From an uncultured Anaerococcus sp. (GTDB lineage Bacteria > Bacillota > Clostridia > Tissierellales > Peptoniphilaceae): a stretch of 64,000 nt of DNA. Below the pieces are notes generated by a model. The model was not told where the DNA came from, did not search any database, and saw only the letters and a list, made by a program, of their open reading frames with translations. The position numbers and the translations under genes are program-made. This document shows, piece after piece, positions 26,060-34,780 of the stretch; the stretch's first letter is position 1, and every line of letters starts with the position of its first letter. The stretch spans positions 1 through 64,000 of the forward strand of contig NZ_CALTSY010000004.1 of assembly GCF_943908415.1 (NCBI RefSeq). The letters run 5' to 3'.

Positions 26060-26839
26060 TTATTTGTTTTGAAATTCAGCTTTTTCTTTGTTGATAAAAG
26101 CTTGTGTTCCGGTTTTCATATCTTCAGTTGAGAAAATTAATCCAAAGTTGTTTTCCTCAATATATAAAGCTGTGTCTATATCAGCTTGAGCACCCTCATT
26201 TATAGCTGATTTAGAAAGTCTTACACCTATAGGAGCTTTGCTTGCGATTTGATTTGCCAATTCATTTACTCTATTATCAAGTTCTTCTGGCTCAACAACA
26301 TCTTGTACAAGTCCTATTTCATAAGCCTTGTCTGCCTTTATATTTTCAGCTGAGTAAATTAAATACTTAGCCCATCCTTGTCCTACAAGTCTTTGTAATC
26401 TTTGAGTTCCACCAAATCCCGGGATTAGACCAAGACCTACTTCAGGTTGACCAAATAATGCTTTAGAACTTGCAATTCTAATATCACAGCTCATAGCTAG
26501 TTCACATCCACCACCTAAAGCGAAACCGTTTACCTCTGCTATAACTGGGATTGGTAAGCTTTCAATTTTTCTAAATACATCTATACCAGTTTTTGAAAAG
26601 TCCACTGCTCCTAAGGTATCAAGTTTTGACATTTCTTTTATATCAGCTCCTGCTATGAAAGATCTGCCACCACCAGTTATTATAAGTACTCTTAAGTCTT
26701 TATTTTCAATTACCTCATCAAGTACCTTATCTAACTCACCTAAAACTTCAGAATTTAATGCGTTAAGTGCATCAGGTCTATCCATGGTTATTTTAGCAAT
26801 ATATCCATCAGTATCATACTTAATAGTATTATAGGTCAT
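26060..26839 (-). CDS. crt: Crotonase (3-hydroxybutyryl-CoA dehydratase)
   Basis: A 259-residue enoyl-CoA hydratase interconverting 3-hydroxybutyryl-CoA and crotonyl-CoA. Both catalytic glutamates are present: E113 in GGGCELAMSCD and E133 in GQPEVGLGLIPG. The oxyanion loop is SFIAGADI. AGGAGG precedes the ATG. A 61-base structured sequence lies between it and etfA, possibly affecting the relative amounts of the upstream and downstream products. Confidence 0.95.
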   Translation of the reverse strand: MTYNTIKYDTDGYIAKITMDRPDALNALNSEVLGELDKVLDEVIENKDLRVLIITGGGRSFIAGADIKEMSKLDTLGAVDFSKTGIDVFRKIESLPIPVIAEVNGFALGGGCELAMSCDIRIASSKALFGQPEVGLGLIPGFGGTQRLQRLVGQGWAKYLIYSAENIKADKAYEIGLVQDVVEPEELDNRVNELANQIASKAPIGVRLSKSAINEGAQADIDTALYIEENNFGLIFSTEDMKTGTQAFINKEKAEFQNK

Positions 26840-26871
26840 AAATTCCTCCTAACATCACTCTTAAGATGATT

Positions 26872-26932
26872 GGTATAAGCTAGCATTTTGCTTATTTGAT
26901 TTGAAATAATGCATAACTTATTAGCTTATACC
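26872..26932 (-). other. Intercistronic stem-loop between etfA and crt
   Basis: A perfect 11-bp inverted repeat GGTATAAGCTA (26872-26882) / TAGCTTATACC (26922-26932) encloses a second partly paired segment (GCATT...AATGC). No T-run follows on the minus strand, so it does not look like an intrinsic terminator. In the middle of a long operon it is more likely an RNA processing or stability element, or an operator. Confidence 0.6.
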
Positions 26933-26957
26933 TATATCTTAATTACTTTTGAAACTT

Positions 26958-27962
26958 TTATTTACCTTTTTTTTCTCTAATTTTTTCAGTTAATGCTGGA
27001 ACAACTTCAAATAAATCGCCTACTATACCATAGTCTGCTACAGTGAAGATTGGTGCATCTGGATCTTTATTTATAGCTATTATAGTATCACTAGCTCCTA
27101 TACCAGCCAAGTGTTGGATAGCTCCAGAAATTCCTATTGCAATGTAAACTTTAGGTCCTACAGTTGTACCTGATTGTCCAACTTGGTGAGAGTGTGAAAT
27201 CCATCCTTCATCTACTAATGGACGAGATGATCCTACTGAACCTTCAAGTGCATCTGCTAGGTCTTCAATTAACTTAAAGTTAGCTGAATCTCCAAGTCCA
27301 CGTCCACCTGATACGATGTATTCAGCAGCTGTTAAGTCTACATCATCTCCCTCATCGCGAGGTATGAAGTCAAGTATTTTTGTTCTAACTTCTCCAGTGT
27401 ATTCGATTTCTTCTGAGATTTCTTCTATATTCTCTTTTTGATTTTCTTCTGGCTTAGTAAATACACCAGGTCTTACAGTACCCATTTGTGGTCTGTTATC
27501 TGGAGATAAGATTTGAGCCATTAAGTTTCCACCAAATGCTGGTCTTGTCCACTTAACATCACCTGTTTCAAAGTCTACATCTAATTCTGTACAGTCTGCT
27601 GTAAGTCCTGTACCAAGTCTTGATGAAACTCTAGGTCCTAAGTCTCTACCATTTTGTGTTGCACCAATTAAGATAACATTAGGGCTATGTTTTTCAACAA
27701 GTTTACAAATAGCATTTGTATAAACATCAGTGTTGTATTCTTTGTAAGTTTCACCTTCTACAGAAATCACCTTATCAACACCATATTTTTTAACTTCTTC
27801 GCGAGCTTTTTCAACGTTTTCGCCAACAAGTACTGCTACTAGGTCTTCTTTTAACATATCAGCCATTTTTCTACCTGGATTCATTAGTTCCAAGCCGACA
27901 TTTAATGCTGAACCATCTTCTTTTGTTTCAACAAATACCCAAAGATTTTTATTTTCTGACAT
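26958..27962 (-). CDS. etfA: Electron transfer flavoprotein alpha subunit
   Basis: A 334-residue EtfA. The N-terminal domain (1-190) is followed by the FAD-binding domain with VGSSRPLVDEGW, GQSGTTVGPKVYIAIGISGAIQH and DYGIVGDLFEVVPAL. With EtfB and Bcd it would form the flavin-based electron-bifurcating complex that couples crotonyl-CoA reduction by NADH to ferredoxin reduction, as in Clostridium and Acidaminococcus. It is 10 bases after etfB, with AAGGAGG before the ATG. Confidence 0.95.
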   Translation of the reverse strand: MSENKNLWVFVETKEDGSALNVGLELMNPGRKMADMLKEDLVAVLVGENVEKAREEVKKYGVDKVISVEGETYKEYNTDVYTNAICKLVEKHSPNVILIGATQNGRDLGPRVSSRLGTGLTADCTELDVDFETGDVKWTRPAFGGNLMAQILSPDNRPQMGTVRPGVFTKPEENQKENIEEISEEIEYTGEVRTKILDFIPRDEGDDVDLTAAEYIVSGGRGLGDSANFKLIEDLADALEGSVGSSRPLVDEGWISHSHQVGQSGTTVGPKVYIAIGISGAIQHLAGIGASDTIIAINKDPDAPIFTVADYGIVGDLFEVVPALTEKIREKKGK

Positions 27963-27971
27963 GATTCCTCC

Positions 27972-28781
27972 TTAAATTAGCTTCTCATCAGCCAAAGCTG
28001 CAATTAACTTATCTACAGCTTCTTCAGGCTCCATATTTTCATATATTTCCCCAGCTTTTTGGATATCTGGTGCATATGATTTAGCTACTCTTGTAGGAGA
28101 ACCTTTTAAGCCTATTTTTGACTCGTCAATTGTGTCAGCCATATCTTCAAAAGTCACTTGCTCAATTTCAGCTTTTTTAGCTTTTAATTTATCTTTTATT
28201 TTAGGATATCTTAATTCGATATCTTTATATTTTGTAAATGTTACAAGTGCTGGCACTACTGATTGTATGTTTCTTGCTCCACCTTCTGCTTCTTGTAAAA
28301 CTTTTATTCCTTCATCATTTAATTCAACTGTGTATCCACGTGTTACTTGTGGTAAACCTAATAGTTCAGCAACTTCTGGTCCTACTTGAGCAGTATCACC
28401 ATCTATAGCTTGCATACCACAGAAGACTAAATCTGGTTCGCCTTCTTCTTTTGCAACTGTCTTAATAGCATTTGATAGGATGTAGCTTGTAGCAAGTGTA
28501 TCAGATCCACCGAATTTTCTATCTGTTACTAAATAAGCTTTATCAGCTCCAACAGCTAAACAATCTCTTAACATAGATTCTGCTTGATTTGGTCCCATTG
28601 ATATAACAATTATTTTAGTATCAGGGTCATTATCTTTAATTCTTAAAGCTTGCTCTAAAGCAAATGCGTCATAAGTATTTAATATACTTGGAACACCTTT
28701 TCTAACTAAAGTATTTGTTACAGGATCAATCTTAATTTCATTTGTATCCGGTACTTGCTTTGCACATACAAAAATGTTCAT
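27972..28781 (-). CDS. etfB: Electron transfer flavoprotein beta subunit
   Basis: A 269-residue EtfB. Seen: the start MNIFVCAKQVPDTNEIKIDP, the family signature ALEQALRIKD, and the segment CGMQAIDGDTAQVGPEVAELLG. In bifurcating ETFs this subunit carries the FAD that splits electrons from NADH. It lies 30 bases downstream of bcd in the classic bcd-etfB-etfA order. Whether it bifurcates cannot be proven from sequence alone, but the operon context supports it. Confidence 0.95.
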   Translation of the reverse strand: MNIFVCAKQVPDTNEIKIDPVTNTLVRKGVPSILNTYDAFALEQALRIKDNDPDTKIIVISMGPNQAESMLRDCLAVGADKAYLVTDRKFGGSDTLATSYILSNAIKTVAKEEGEPDLVFCGMQAIDGDTAQVGPEVAELLGLPQVTRGYTVELNDEGIKVLQEAEGGARNIQSVVPALVTFTKYKDIELRYPKIKDKLKAKKAEIEQVTFEDMADTIDESKIGLKGSPTRVAKSYAPDIQKAGEIYENMEPEEAVDKLIAALADEKLI

Positions 28782-28811
28782 TTTTTCTCCTTTTCTTAAA
28801 CCTATTTACAA

Positions 28812-29948
28812 TTATCTTAATAAACTACCAGAAACTACCATAAGCATTACTTCTGATGTTCCTTCATAGATTTGTGTTATCTTAGCGTCTCTCATCATTC
28901 TTTCAACTTCATATTCTGCTGAATATCCATATCCACCGTGAAGTTGTACAGCTTCTGTTGTAACATCCATTGCTACTTTTGCTGCTTTATATTTTGCGGT
29001 TGCTGCTGCTACAGTGTAGTTTTCACCGTTATCTTTTTGTGTAGCTGCATAATATACTAAGTTTCTAACAGCTTCTATTTCTATTGCCATTTCAGCTAGT
29101 TTAAATTGTGTATTTTGGAAGTTTGCAATTGGTCTACCAAATTGTTGTCTTTCTTTAACATATTTAATTGTTCTTTCTAAAGCTCCTTCAGCAATACCTA
29201 GTGCTTGAGCTGCAACACCGATTCTACCACCATCAAGTGTTTGCATTGCTATCTTAAATCCTTTACCTTCTTCTAGAAGTAAGTTTTCTTTTGGAACCTT
29301 ACAATCTTTAAAGATAAGCTCTCTTGTTGAAGAACCTTTGATTCCCATTTTATCTTCTATAGCACCAGTTTCAAATCCTTCAAAGTCTTTTTCAACTATA
29401 AATGCTGAAATACCTTTAGTTCCTTGTGATTTATCTGTCATAGCCATAACTATATAAGTATCTGCATAACCTGCATTTGTTATAAATACTTTTGAACCAT
29501 TAAGTACGTAGTGATCTCCGTCTAAAACAGCTACAGTTTTTTGTCCTGCTGCATCTGTACCAGCATCTGGTTCTGTAAGTGCGAATGCTCCTATTGCTTC
29601 ACCACTTGCTAAAGGAGTTAAGTATTTTTGTTTTTGTTCTTCTGTACCGAACTTGTTGATACAATCTGCACATAAAGAAGTATGAGCTGATATAATTACT
29701 CCAGTTGTTCCACAAGCTTTAGATAATTCTTCAACCGCTAAGATATATGTAAGTGTATCTAGACCTATACCACCATATTCTTCAGCAAAAGGAATACCAA
29801 AAAATCCAAGTTCTTGCATCTTCTTAACGTTTTCTTCTGGGAATTTATGTTCCTTATCTACCTCAATTGCCATTGGTGCAACTTCTTTTTGTGTGAAGTC
29901 TCTAAACATTTCCCTCATCTCGATTTGTTCATCAGTTAGTTTATACAT
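28812..29948 (-). CDS. bcd: Butyryl-CoA dehydrogenase
   Basis: A 378-residue acyl-CoA dehydrogenase reducing crotonyl-CoA to butyryl-CoA. Motifs are FALTEPDAGTDA, KVFITNAGYAD and the catalytic glutamate E362 in QIYEGTSEVM. An ATG ten codons upstream (29978) is open, but AAAGGAG 6 bases before 29948 marks MYKLTDEQ as the start and gives the usual length. It is the first gene of the operon, preceded by a 78-base leader from a consensus promoter overlapping a Rex-like dyad. Confidence 0.95.
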   Translation of the reverse strand: MYKLTDEQIEMREMFRDFTQKEVAPMAIEVDKEHKFPEENVKKMQELGFFGIPFAEEYGGIGLDTLTYILAVEELSKACGTTGVIISAHTSLCADCINKFGTEEQKQKYLTPLASGEAIGAFALTEPDAGTDAAGQKTVAVLDGDHYVLNGSKVFITNAGYADTYIVMAMTDKSQGTKGISAFIVEKDFEGFETGAIEDKMGIKGSSTRELIFKDCKVPKENLLLEEGKGFKIAMQTLDGGRIGVAAQALGIAEGALERTIKYVKERQQFGRPIANFQNTQFKLAEMAIEIEAVRNLVYYAATQKDNGENYTVAAATAKYKAAKVAMDVTTEAVQLHGGYGYSAEYEVERMMRDAKITQIYEGTSEVMLMVVSGSLLR

Positions 29949-30024
29949 ATTATCTCCTTTAATCATTTTCGTTAACATTTATTATATACCCAATTGCTTA
30001 GGCTATAATCTATCAACCACTTTC

Positions 30025-30061
30025 TTGTTACAAATATAACAATAAAATTGTCTTTTGTCAA
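30025..30061 (-). promoter_or_regulatory. bcd operon promoter with Rex-like operator
   Basis: On the minus strand TTGACA (30061-30056), a 17-bp spacer and TATATT (30038-30033). The dyad TTGTTA-N6-TAACAA (30025-30042) covers the -10 box and matches the Rex consensus TTGTTAANNNNTTAACAA in length, spacing and 16 of 18 positions, counting the free ones. Rex represses fermentation genes when NADH/NAD+ is low. The rest of the 29949-30386 gap has no gene; a second weaker pair of half-sites (TGTTA/TAACA, 7-base gap) lies at 30107-30123. Confidence 0.75.
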
Positions 30062-30304
30062 GTTTATTTGATTATTTTATTTTACAAAATGACTTTCAAG
30101 TTAAGATGTTAACACAGATAACAAATACGTTAATTATTTGTTTTATATGCAATATCTTTTTTATTTTAGAAAATGTTTGCCTTTTTTATAGGTTATTAGT
30201 TTATCATAATAAAAAATATAAAATATTATAGACATAGTAGTTTTTTATTTTATTATAAGCGAATTTCTTTTTGGATTAGTCCAATTATATTTTAAGATAA
30301 AATT

Positions 30305-30346
30305 TTTACAAACTATTTTGTTTATGCTATAATGAAAACGAAATCA
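30305..30346 (+). promoter_or_regulatory. Promoter of the lactate gene cluster with CRE site
   Basis: TTTACA (30305-30310), a 17-bp spacer and an extended -10 TGCTATAAT (TATAAT at 30328-30333). TGAAAACGAAATCA (30333-30346) is a full match to the CcpA/CRE consensus TGNAARCGNWWNCA and covers the -10 end and start site. A protein bound there would block initiation, so carbon catabolite repression of lactate use is likely. Confidence 0.8.
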
Positions 30347-30386
30347 CGAAGGATTTCATAAATTTGTTTAAAATCTAGGAGGAATT

Positions 30387-31808
30387 ATGACAGATTACAA
30401 CAAAATTAATGACGACATTATTTTACAAATAGAAGATAGTGTTTCCGGCAATGTTTACGTCGGAGAAGAAATTAATGAAGATTTTTTCCATGATGAAATG
30501 CCTATATATGGTTCAGGTATTCCTGATGCTTTAGTAGATGTAAAATCAACAGAAGAAGTTGCTGCAGTAGTTAAAATCTGTAACGAAAATAAAATTCCTG
30601 TATTAGCAAGAGGTGCTGGATCAGGCTTAACTGGTGCCGGTGTTGCTATGAGTCAAGGTGTCATGATTAATATGCAACCTATGAATCAAATACTTGAATA
30701 TGATGAAGATAATATGGTTGTTCGCGTTCAACCAGGTGTATTCCTTAACGACTTGGCAGAAGATTGCCTATCAAAAGGTTACCTATATCCACCAGATCCA
30801 GGTGAAAAATTTGCAACTCTAGGTGGAAACGTATCAACAAATGCAGGTGGTATGCGTGCTGTTAAATACGGAACTACTAGAAACTATGTAAGAAGTATGG
30901 AAGTTGTACTACCAACAGGCGAAATCACAAACTTTGGAGCAGTTGTAAGTAAGTCTTCAACAGGTTATGACTTAAAAGACTTAATGATCGGAAGTGAAGG
31001 AACACTAGGTATAATCACAGAATTAACTCTAAAAATTGTACCAGCTCCAAAAGCAACAATTTCATTAATAGTACCTTTTGAAAACTTAGATGACTGTATT
31101 TCTACAGTTCCAAAATTATTCAAAAACAATTTAAATCCACAAGCTATAGAATTTATGGAAAGAAAAATCGTCCTAGCTTCAGAGAAGTACATAGGTAGAG
31201 AAACTTTCCCTAAAAACTTAGATGGAGTAGATGCTAATGCTTACCTACTTATCACATTTGATGGCGACAATGAAGACGAATTATATGATGTTCTTGAAAG
31301 AGCAGCAGAAATATTAGTTGAAAACGGAGCTATCGATTGTCTAGTAGCTGATACACCAAATGCTATAAAAGATGCATGGGCTGCAAGAAGCTCCTTCCTA
31401 GAAGCTATAGAAACTCAATACGAATTATTAGACGAATGTGACGTAGTAGTTCCAATAACAAAAATAGCTGAATATGTAAACTTCGTAAATGCAGAAGCTG
31501 AAAAATACATGTTTGATGTTCAAAGCTTTGGTCACGCTGGTGATGGTAACCTTCATATTTATACTCTTTCAAATGAAGTAGATAAACATGATGAGTTTGT
31601 TGCTGAAGTTGATAAATTCATGGATGTAATTTATCAAAAAGCATATGATCTAGGTGGTAAAATCTCTGGTGAACACGGAATAGGCTATGGTAAATTAAAA
31701 TACTTAAAAGGATTTGAAGGGGATATAAATACTGACCTTATGAAAGGAATCAAAAAAGTATTCGATCCAAACCTAATACTTAACCCAAATAAAGTTATTG
31801 GTCTATAG
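30387..31808 (+). CDS. FAD-linked lactate/glycolate dehydrogenase (GlcD type)
   Basis: A 473-residue member of the GlcD/LctD flavoprotein family. An N-terminal PCMH-type FAD domain has VLARGAGSGLTGAGV and the segment PPDPGEKFATLGGNVSTNAGGMRAVKYG in pieces; the C-terminal domain has FGHAGDGNLH and GEHGIGYGK with metal/substrate histidines. The lactate racemase and transporter genes that follow make D-lactate to pyruvate the likely reaction. Homologous LctD enzymes of acetogens confurcate electrons with EtfAB, and an etfBA pair lies divergently 1.6 kb away. TAGGAGG precedes the ATG. Confidence 0.88.
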   Translation: MTDYNKINDDIILQIEDSVSGNVYVGEEINEDFFHDEMPIYGSGIPDALVDVKSTEEVAAVVKICNENKIPVLARGAGSGLTGAGVAMSQGVMINMQPMNQILEYDEDNMVVRVQPGVFLNDLAEDCLSKGYLYPPDPGEKFATLGGNVSTNAGGMRAVKYGTTRNYVRSMEVVLPTGEITNFGAVVSKSSTGYDLKDLMIGSEGTLGIITELTLKIVPAPKATISLIVPFENLDDCISTVPKLFKNNLNPQAIEFMERKIVLASEKYIGRETFPKNLDGVDANAYLLITFDGDNEDELYDVLERAAEILVENGAIDCLVADTPNAIKDAWAARSSFLEAIETQYELLDECDVVVPITKIAEYVNFVNAEAEKYMFDVQSFGHAGDGNLHIYTLSNEVDKHDEFVAEVDKFMDVIYQKAYDLGGKISGEHGIGYGKLKYLKGFEGDINTDLMKGIKKVFDPNLILNPNKVIGL

Positions 31809-31826
31809 AAATAAAAGGAATATATT

Positions 31827-32174
31827 ATGAATTATTTAAAAGAATTCGTAATCCTTTGTGCGTGTTTACTATTAGGCTCTTTAACAAGAAAATTAATTGA
31901 CTTCCCTATTCCTGAAGCTGTGTATGGTATGATTTACCTATTCATTGCTTTAAGGTTTAACATACTCAAGCCAGAAGAAATTGAAAAAACTTCAAATGGT
32001 ATATTAGCAAACTTAGCCTTCCTATTTGTACCAGTTGGAGTTGGTATAATGGCAAATTATGAAGTAATAGAAGGTAGAATATTAAAATTATTAGTAATAG
32101 TTTTAATAGGAACTGCGGTAACCATGGGAGTAACAGGTGTTATTGTCCAAGGTCTTCAAAGGAGAAAACAATGA
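31827..32174 (+). CDS. lrgA: LrgA/CidA-family membrane protein
   Basis: A 115-residue protein with four predicted membrane helices and the family pattern PIPEAVYGMIYLFIAL. LrgA proteins were first described as holin-like; with LrgB some pairs (PftAB/YsbAB of Bacillus) are pyruvate transporters. Its place between a lactate dehydrogenase and a lactate racemase favours a lactate or pyruvate transport role here. It overlaps lrgB by 4 bases. Confidence 0.88.
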   Translation: MNYLKEFVILCACLLLGSLTRKLIDFPIPEAVYGMIYLFIALRFNILKPEEIEKTSNGILANLAFLFVPVGVGIMANYEVIEGRILKLLVIVLIGTAVTMGVTGVIVQGLQRRKQ

Positions 32175-32872
32175 ATTTGATATTTGATAGTACCTACTTT
32201 GGTATAATCCTATCTTTTCTAGCCTTTGAAGTTGGAAAACGGATAAATAGTAAAGTAAAAAATCCTGTTGCGAATCCCCTATTAATCGCTATACTTTTAG
32301 TAATAGCTTTTCTAAAAGTAACTGGTATACCTTATGAGCACTATAAATTAGGAGGAGACTTTATAGCCTTCTTCATAGCTCCAGCAACAGTTGCAATGGT
32401 TTTAGACTTATATATAAATCTAGATTCTTTGAAAAAAAATATAATCCCAATACTAGTGGGTGTTGTTGTTGGATCTATAGTTGCTATGCTCTTAGCTATA
32501 TTTGTATCTAAGGGACTTGGACTTAAAGAAGATTTAGTCGTTTCTTTGGTACCACAGTCTATAACTACAGCTATAGCAATATCACTAACAGAAGAATATA
32601 ACGGTATAGTTGCCCTAACTGCTATAATAGTTGTCTTAAGAGGGGTTATAGGTGCTGCTATTGCACCAGTAATACTAAAAGTATTTAAAATTACTGATCC
32701 TGTTGCACAAGGAGTAGCTATTGGTACATCTGCCCACGCTGTTGGAACTAGCGAAGCTAGAAAGATGGGACAAATCCAAGGGGCGATGTCTGGATTATCA
32801 ATTGCCATAGCTGGTATTGTAACAGTTGTACTAATGCCATTAGCAATGTTAATTGTAAATTCAGTATTCTAA
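32171..32872 (+). CDS. lrgB: LrgB-family membrane protein
   Basis: A 233-residue multi-pass protein (about seven helices) with the LrgB signatures LVPQSITTAIAISLTEEYNG and GTSAHAVGTSEARKMG. It works with LrgA; a pyruvate/lactate transporter is inferred from the neighbouring genes. AAAGGAG lies inside the end of lrgA. It ends 7 bases before a strong terminator that separates it from larA. Confidence 0.9.
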   Translation: MNLIFDSTYFGIILSFLAFEVGKRINSKVKNPVANPLLIAILLVIAFLKVTGIPYEHYKLGGDFIAFFIAPATVAMVLDLYINLDSLKKNIIPILVGVVVGSIVAMLLAIFVSKGLGLKEDLVVSLVPQSITTAIAISLTEEYNGIVALTAIIVVLRGVIGAAIAPVILKVFKITDPVAQGVAIGTSAHAVGTSEARKMGQIQGAMSGLSIAIAGIVTVVLMPLAMLIVNSVF

Positions 32873-32879
32873 TAAATAC

Positions 32880-32912
32880 AAAAAGCCATAAATTAAAATT
32901 TTATGGCTTTTT
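32880..32912 (+). terminator. Terminator after lrgB
   Basis: Stem AAAAAGCCATAAA / TTTTATGGCTTTTTT with a short loop and a T-run, directly after lrgB. It would separate larA from the glcD-lrgAB transcript, so larA needs its own promoter or read-through. Confidence 0.9.
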
Positions 32913-33002
32913 TGATATAAAATTATACTATAGTAAAACGCTATGCAAAGGTTTTTATAGAAAATATGTCACCAAAATAATAAATTTAAGAAAGAGGATT
33001 TT

Positions 33003-34277
33003 ATGAAAATTAAACTACCATACGGAAAAACCTACCAAGAAGTAGAAGTTGCTGATAACAGAGTAAAAGCAATACTCGAATCAAGCCTTGAAGAATATCA
33101 GCCAGAAGATGACCAGCTAACAATAGTTAAAAAATCAATGGAAAATCCAATAGGAACTCCCAAATTAAAAGAATTAGCTGTCGGAAAAGATAAAGTAGTA
33201 ATTCTTATCTCAGACCACACTAGACCAGTGCCTAGCAAATACATACTTCCTTTGATGTTAGAAGAAATAAGAGAGGGAAATCCTAATGCTGATATTACCC
33301 TTCTAGTTGCTACAGGATGCCATCGTGAAACTACTAAAGAAGAGTTAATAGGCAAGATTGGTGAAGATATATATAATAACGAAAAAATATATATACATGA
33401 TTGTGATGATGAATCAATGCTCGTTAAATTAGATCAAAAGCTACCTTCTGGTGGTGACATAGTAGTTAATAAATTAGCTGCAGAAGCTGATTTATTAGTA
33501 GCAGAAGGATTTATTGAGCCTCACTTCTTTGCCGGTTATTCAGGTGGTAGAAAAAGCGTATTTCCAGGATGCTGTAGCCGTAAAGCAGTAATGTATAACC
33601 ATAATGCTGAGTTTATCGATAGTGAGTATTCTAGAACTGGAAATCTTGAAAACAACCCAATACACAAAGATATGATAGCTGCTGCTAGGGCTCTAGATTT
33701 AGTTTATATTGTAAACGTAGTAATCAATTCTGATAAAGAAGTTATCCACTCAGTAGCTGGGGATTTAGAGCAAGCTCACGAATCTGGAACAGAATGGCTA
33801 AAAGAAAGAGCCGGTGTAGAAAAACAACTTGCAGATATAGCAATCACTTCTAATGGAGGGTATCCTCTAGACCAAAATATCTATCAAGCTGTAAAATCAA
33901 TGACAGCTGCAGAAGCAGCAGTTAAAGAAGGCGGTGTTATAATAGTAAGCGCAGAATCTAGCGATGGAACAGGTGGAGATGCTTTCTATAACGCCTTCGT
34001 AGATGAACCTGATACCCAAAAATTATATCAGTCTTTCTTAGATACTCCTAAAATAAAGACAATCCCTGACCAATGGGAATCACAAATCCTATGTAGGGTT
34101 TTACTAAAAACTAAGGCAGTAATATATATATCTGATGTAGAAGATGAAATTGTAGAAACTTTCCATATGATTCCAGCAAAATCATTAGATGAAGCTATGA
34201 AGAAAGCTGATGAGCTTATGGGTAGCGATAGTAGTATAACAGTAATACCTAACGGAATATCTGTTTTTGTAAAGTAA
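33003..34277 (+). CDS. larA: Lactate racemase LarA family
   Basis: A 424-residue LarA-type racemase interconverting L- and D-lactate, or another 2-hydroxyacid. The cofactor-anchoring lysine is probably in GYSGGRKSVFPG; substrate/nickel histidines fit SDHTRPVP, ATGCHRETT and IEPHFFAGYSGG. The nickel-pincer cofactor (NPN) needs LarB, LarC and LarE, all encoded convergently right after it. LarA homologues have varied substrates; the adjacent D-lactate-type dehydrogenase supports lactate. AGAGG precedes the ATG. Confidence 0.92.
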   Translation: MKIKLPYGKTYQEVEVADNRVKAILESSLEEYQPEDDQLTIVKKSMENPIGTPKLKELAVGKDKVVILISDHTRPVPSKYILPLMLEEIREGNPNADITLLVATGCHRETTKEELIGKIGEDIYNNEKIYIHDCDDESMLVKLDQKLPSGGDIVVNKLAAEADLLVAEGFIEPHFFAGYSGGRKSVFPGCCSRKAVMYNHNAEFIDSEYSRTGNLENNPIHKDMIAAARALDLVYIVNVVINSDKEVIHSVAGDLEQAHESGTEWLKERAGVEKQLADIAITSNGGYPLDQNIYQAVKSMTAAEAAVKEGGVIIVSAESSDGTGGDAFYNAFVDEPDTQKLYQSFLDTPKIKTIPDQWESQILCRVLLKTKAVIYISDVEDEIVETFHMIPAKSLDEAMKKADELMGSDSSITVIPNGISVFVK

Positions 34278-34291
34278 AATATTAAAATAGT

Positions 34292-34336
34292 AAAAATAGC
34301 TAGCAATAATTATATGATTATTTGCTAGCTATTTTT
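34292..34336. terminator. Bidirectional terminator between larA and larC
   Basis: Inverted repeat AAAAATAGCTAGCAA (34292-34306) / TTGCTAGCTATTTTT (34322-34336), a perfect 15-bp stem between convergent genes. Confidence 0.93.
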
Positions 34337-34339
34337 ATT

Positions 34340-34780
34340 CTAATTATTTGATATATTTCTTTGATCGTATAATTTTTTTAGAAAATCAAAGGCGACTTTT
34401 AGGCCGATATCCTTATTGTTTGCAAGTTCTTTTGCCGATTCATATTCTGGATAAATATAATTTGTATCATTATGTCTTACAATCTTATATCTATAATCCT
34501 TATTTTCATATCTTATAGTTTCTATCTTGCGATCTAATATATCCCTTTCTATAGGAATTTTTCTGATACCTATACTAGTAGAATGTTTAAATATCAAATC
34601 TTCAATTTTCTTTTCATTTTCTAAATCGCAAATAACTGATAGCTTGAATGCTGGTCTATTTTTTTTCATAAAGATAGGAGTATAAAATACATCAAGGGCA
34701 TAATTCATAACTTCATCCATTAAAAATCCTAAAAGCTCTCCTGTGCTATCATCAATGTTAGTTTCTAAAATTTCTAGTGT
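34340..34780 (-). CDS. larC: LarC C-terminal part (LarC2), read after a -1 shift
   Basis: The C-terminal portion of the nickel-insertion enzyme LarC. It lies in the -1 frame relative to the upstream part. In-frame reading from the A-run gives TLEILETNIDDSTGELLGF, the conserved LarC junction, then MDEVMNYALDVFYTPIFMKKNRP. An ATG at 34720 (126 residues) has no good Shine-Dalgarno site and would lose the NIDD segment. Production as a full-length protein by -1 frameshifting is therefore more likely than independent translation. The gene ends beside the bidirectional terminator. Confidence 0.85.
   Translation of the reverse strand, partial: TLEILETNIDDSTGELLGFLMDEVMNYALDVFYTPIFMKKNRPAFKLSVICDLENEKKIEDLIFKHSTSIGIRKIPIERDILDRKIETIRYENKDYRYKIVRHNDTNYIYPEYESAKELANNKDIGLKVAFDFLKKLYDQRNISNN

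Noticed and set aside
26872..26932. Stem-loop as a terminator between etfA and crt
   Set aside because: No T-run follows on the coding strand and the operon continues with close spacing and good ribosome sites.
29955..29975. CRE-like ATGTTAACGAAAATGA upstream of bcd
   Set aside because: Only about 11 of 14 positions fit the CcpA consensus and the CA end is missing.
30107..30123. Second Rex-like site upstream of the bcd promoter
   Set aside because: Half-sites TGTTA and TAACA are separated by 7 rather than 6 bases and lie outside the promoter; kept only as a note.
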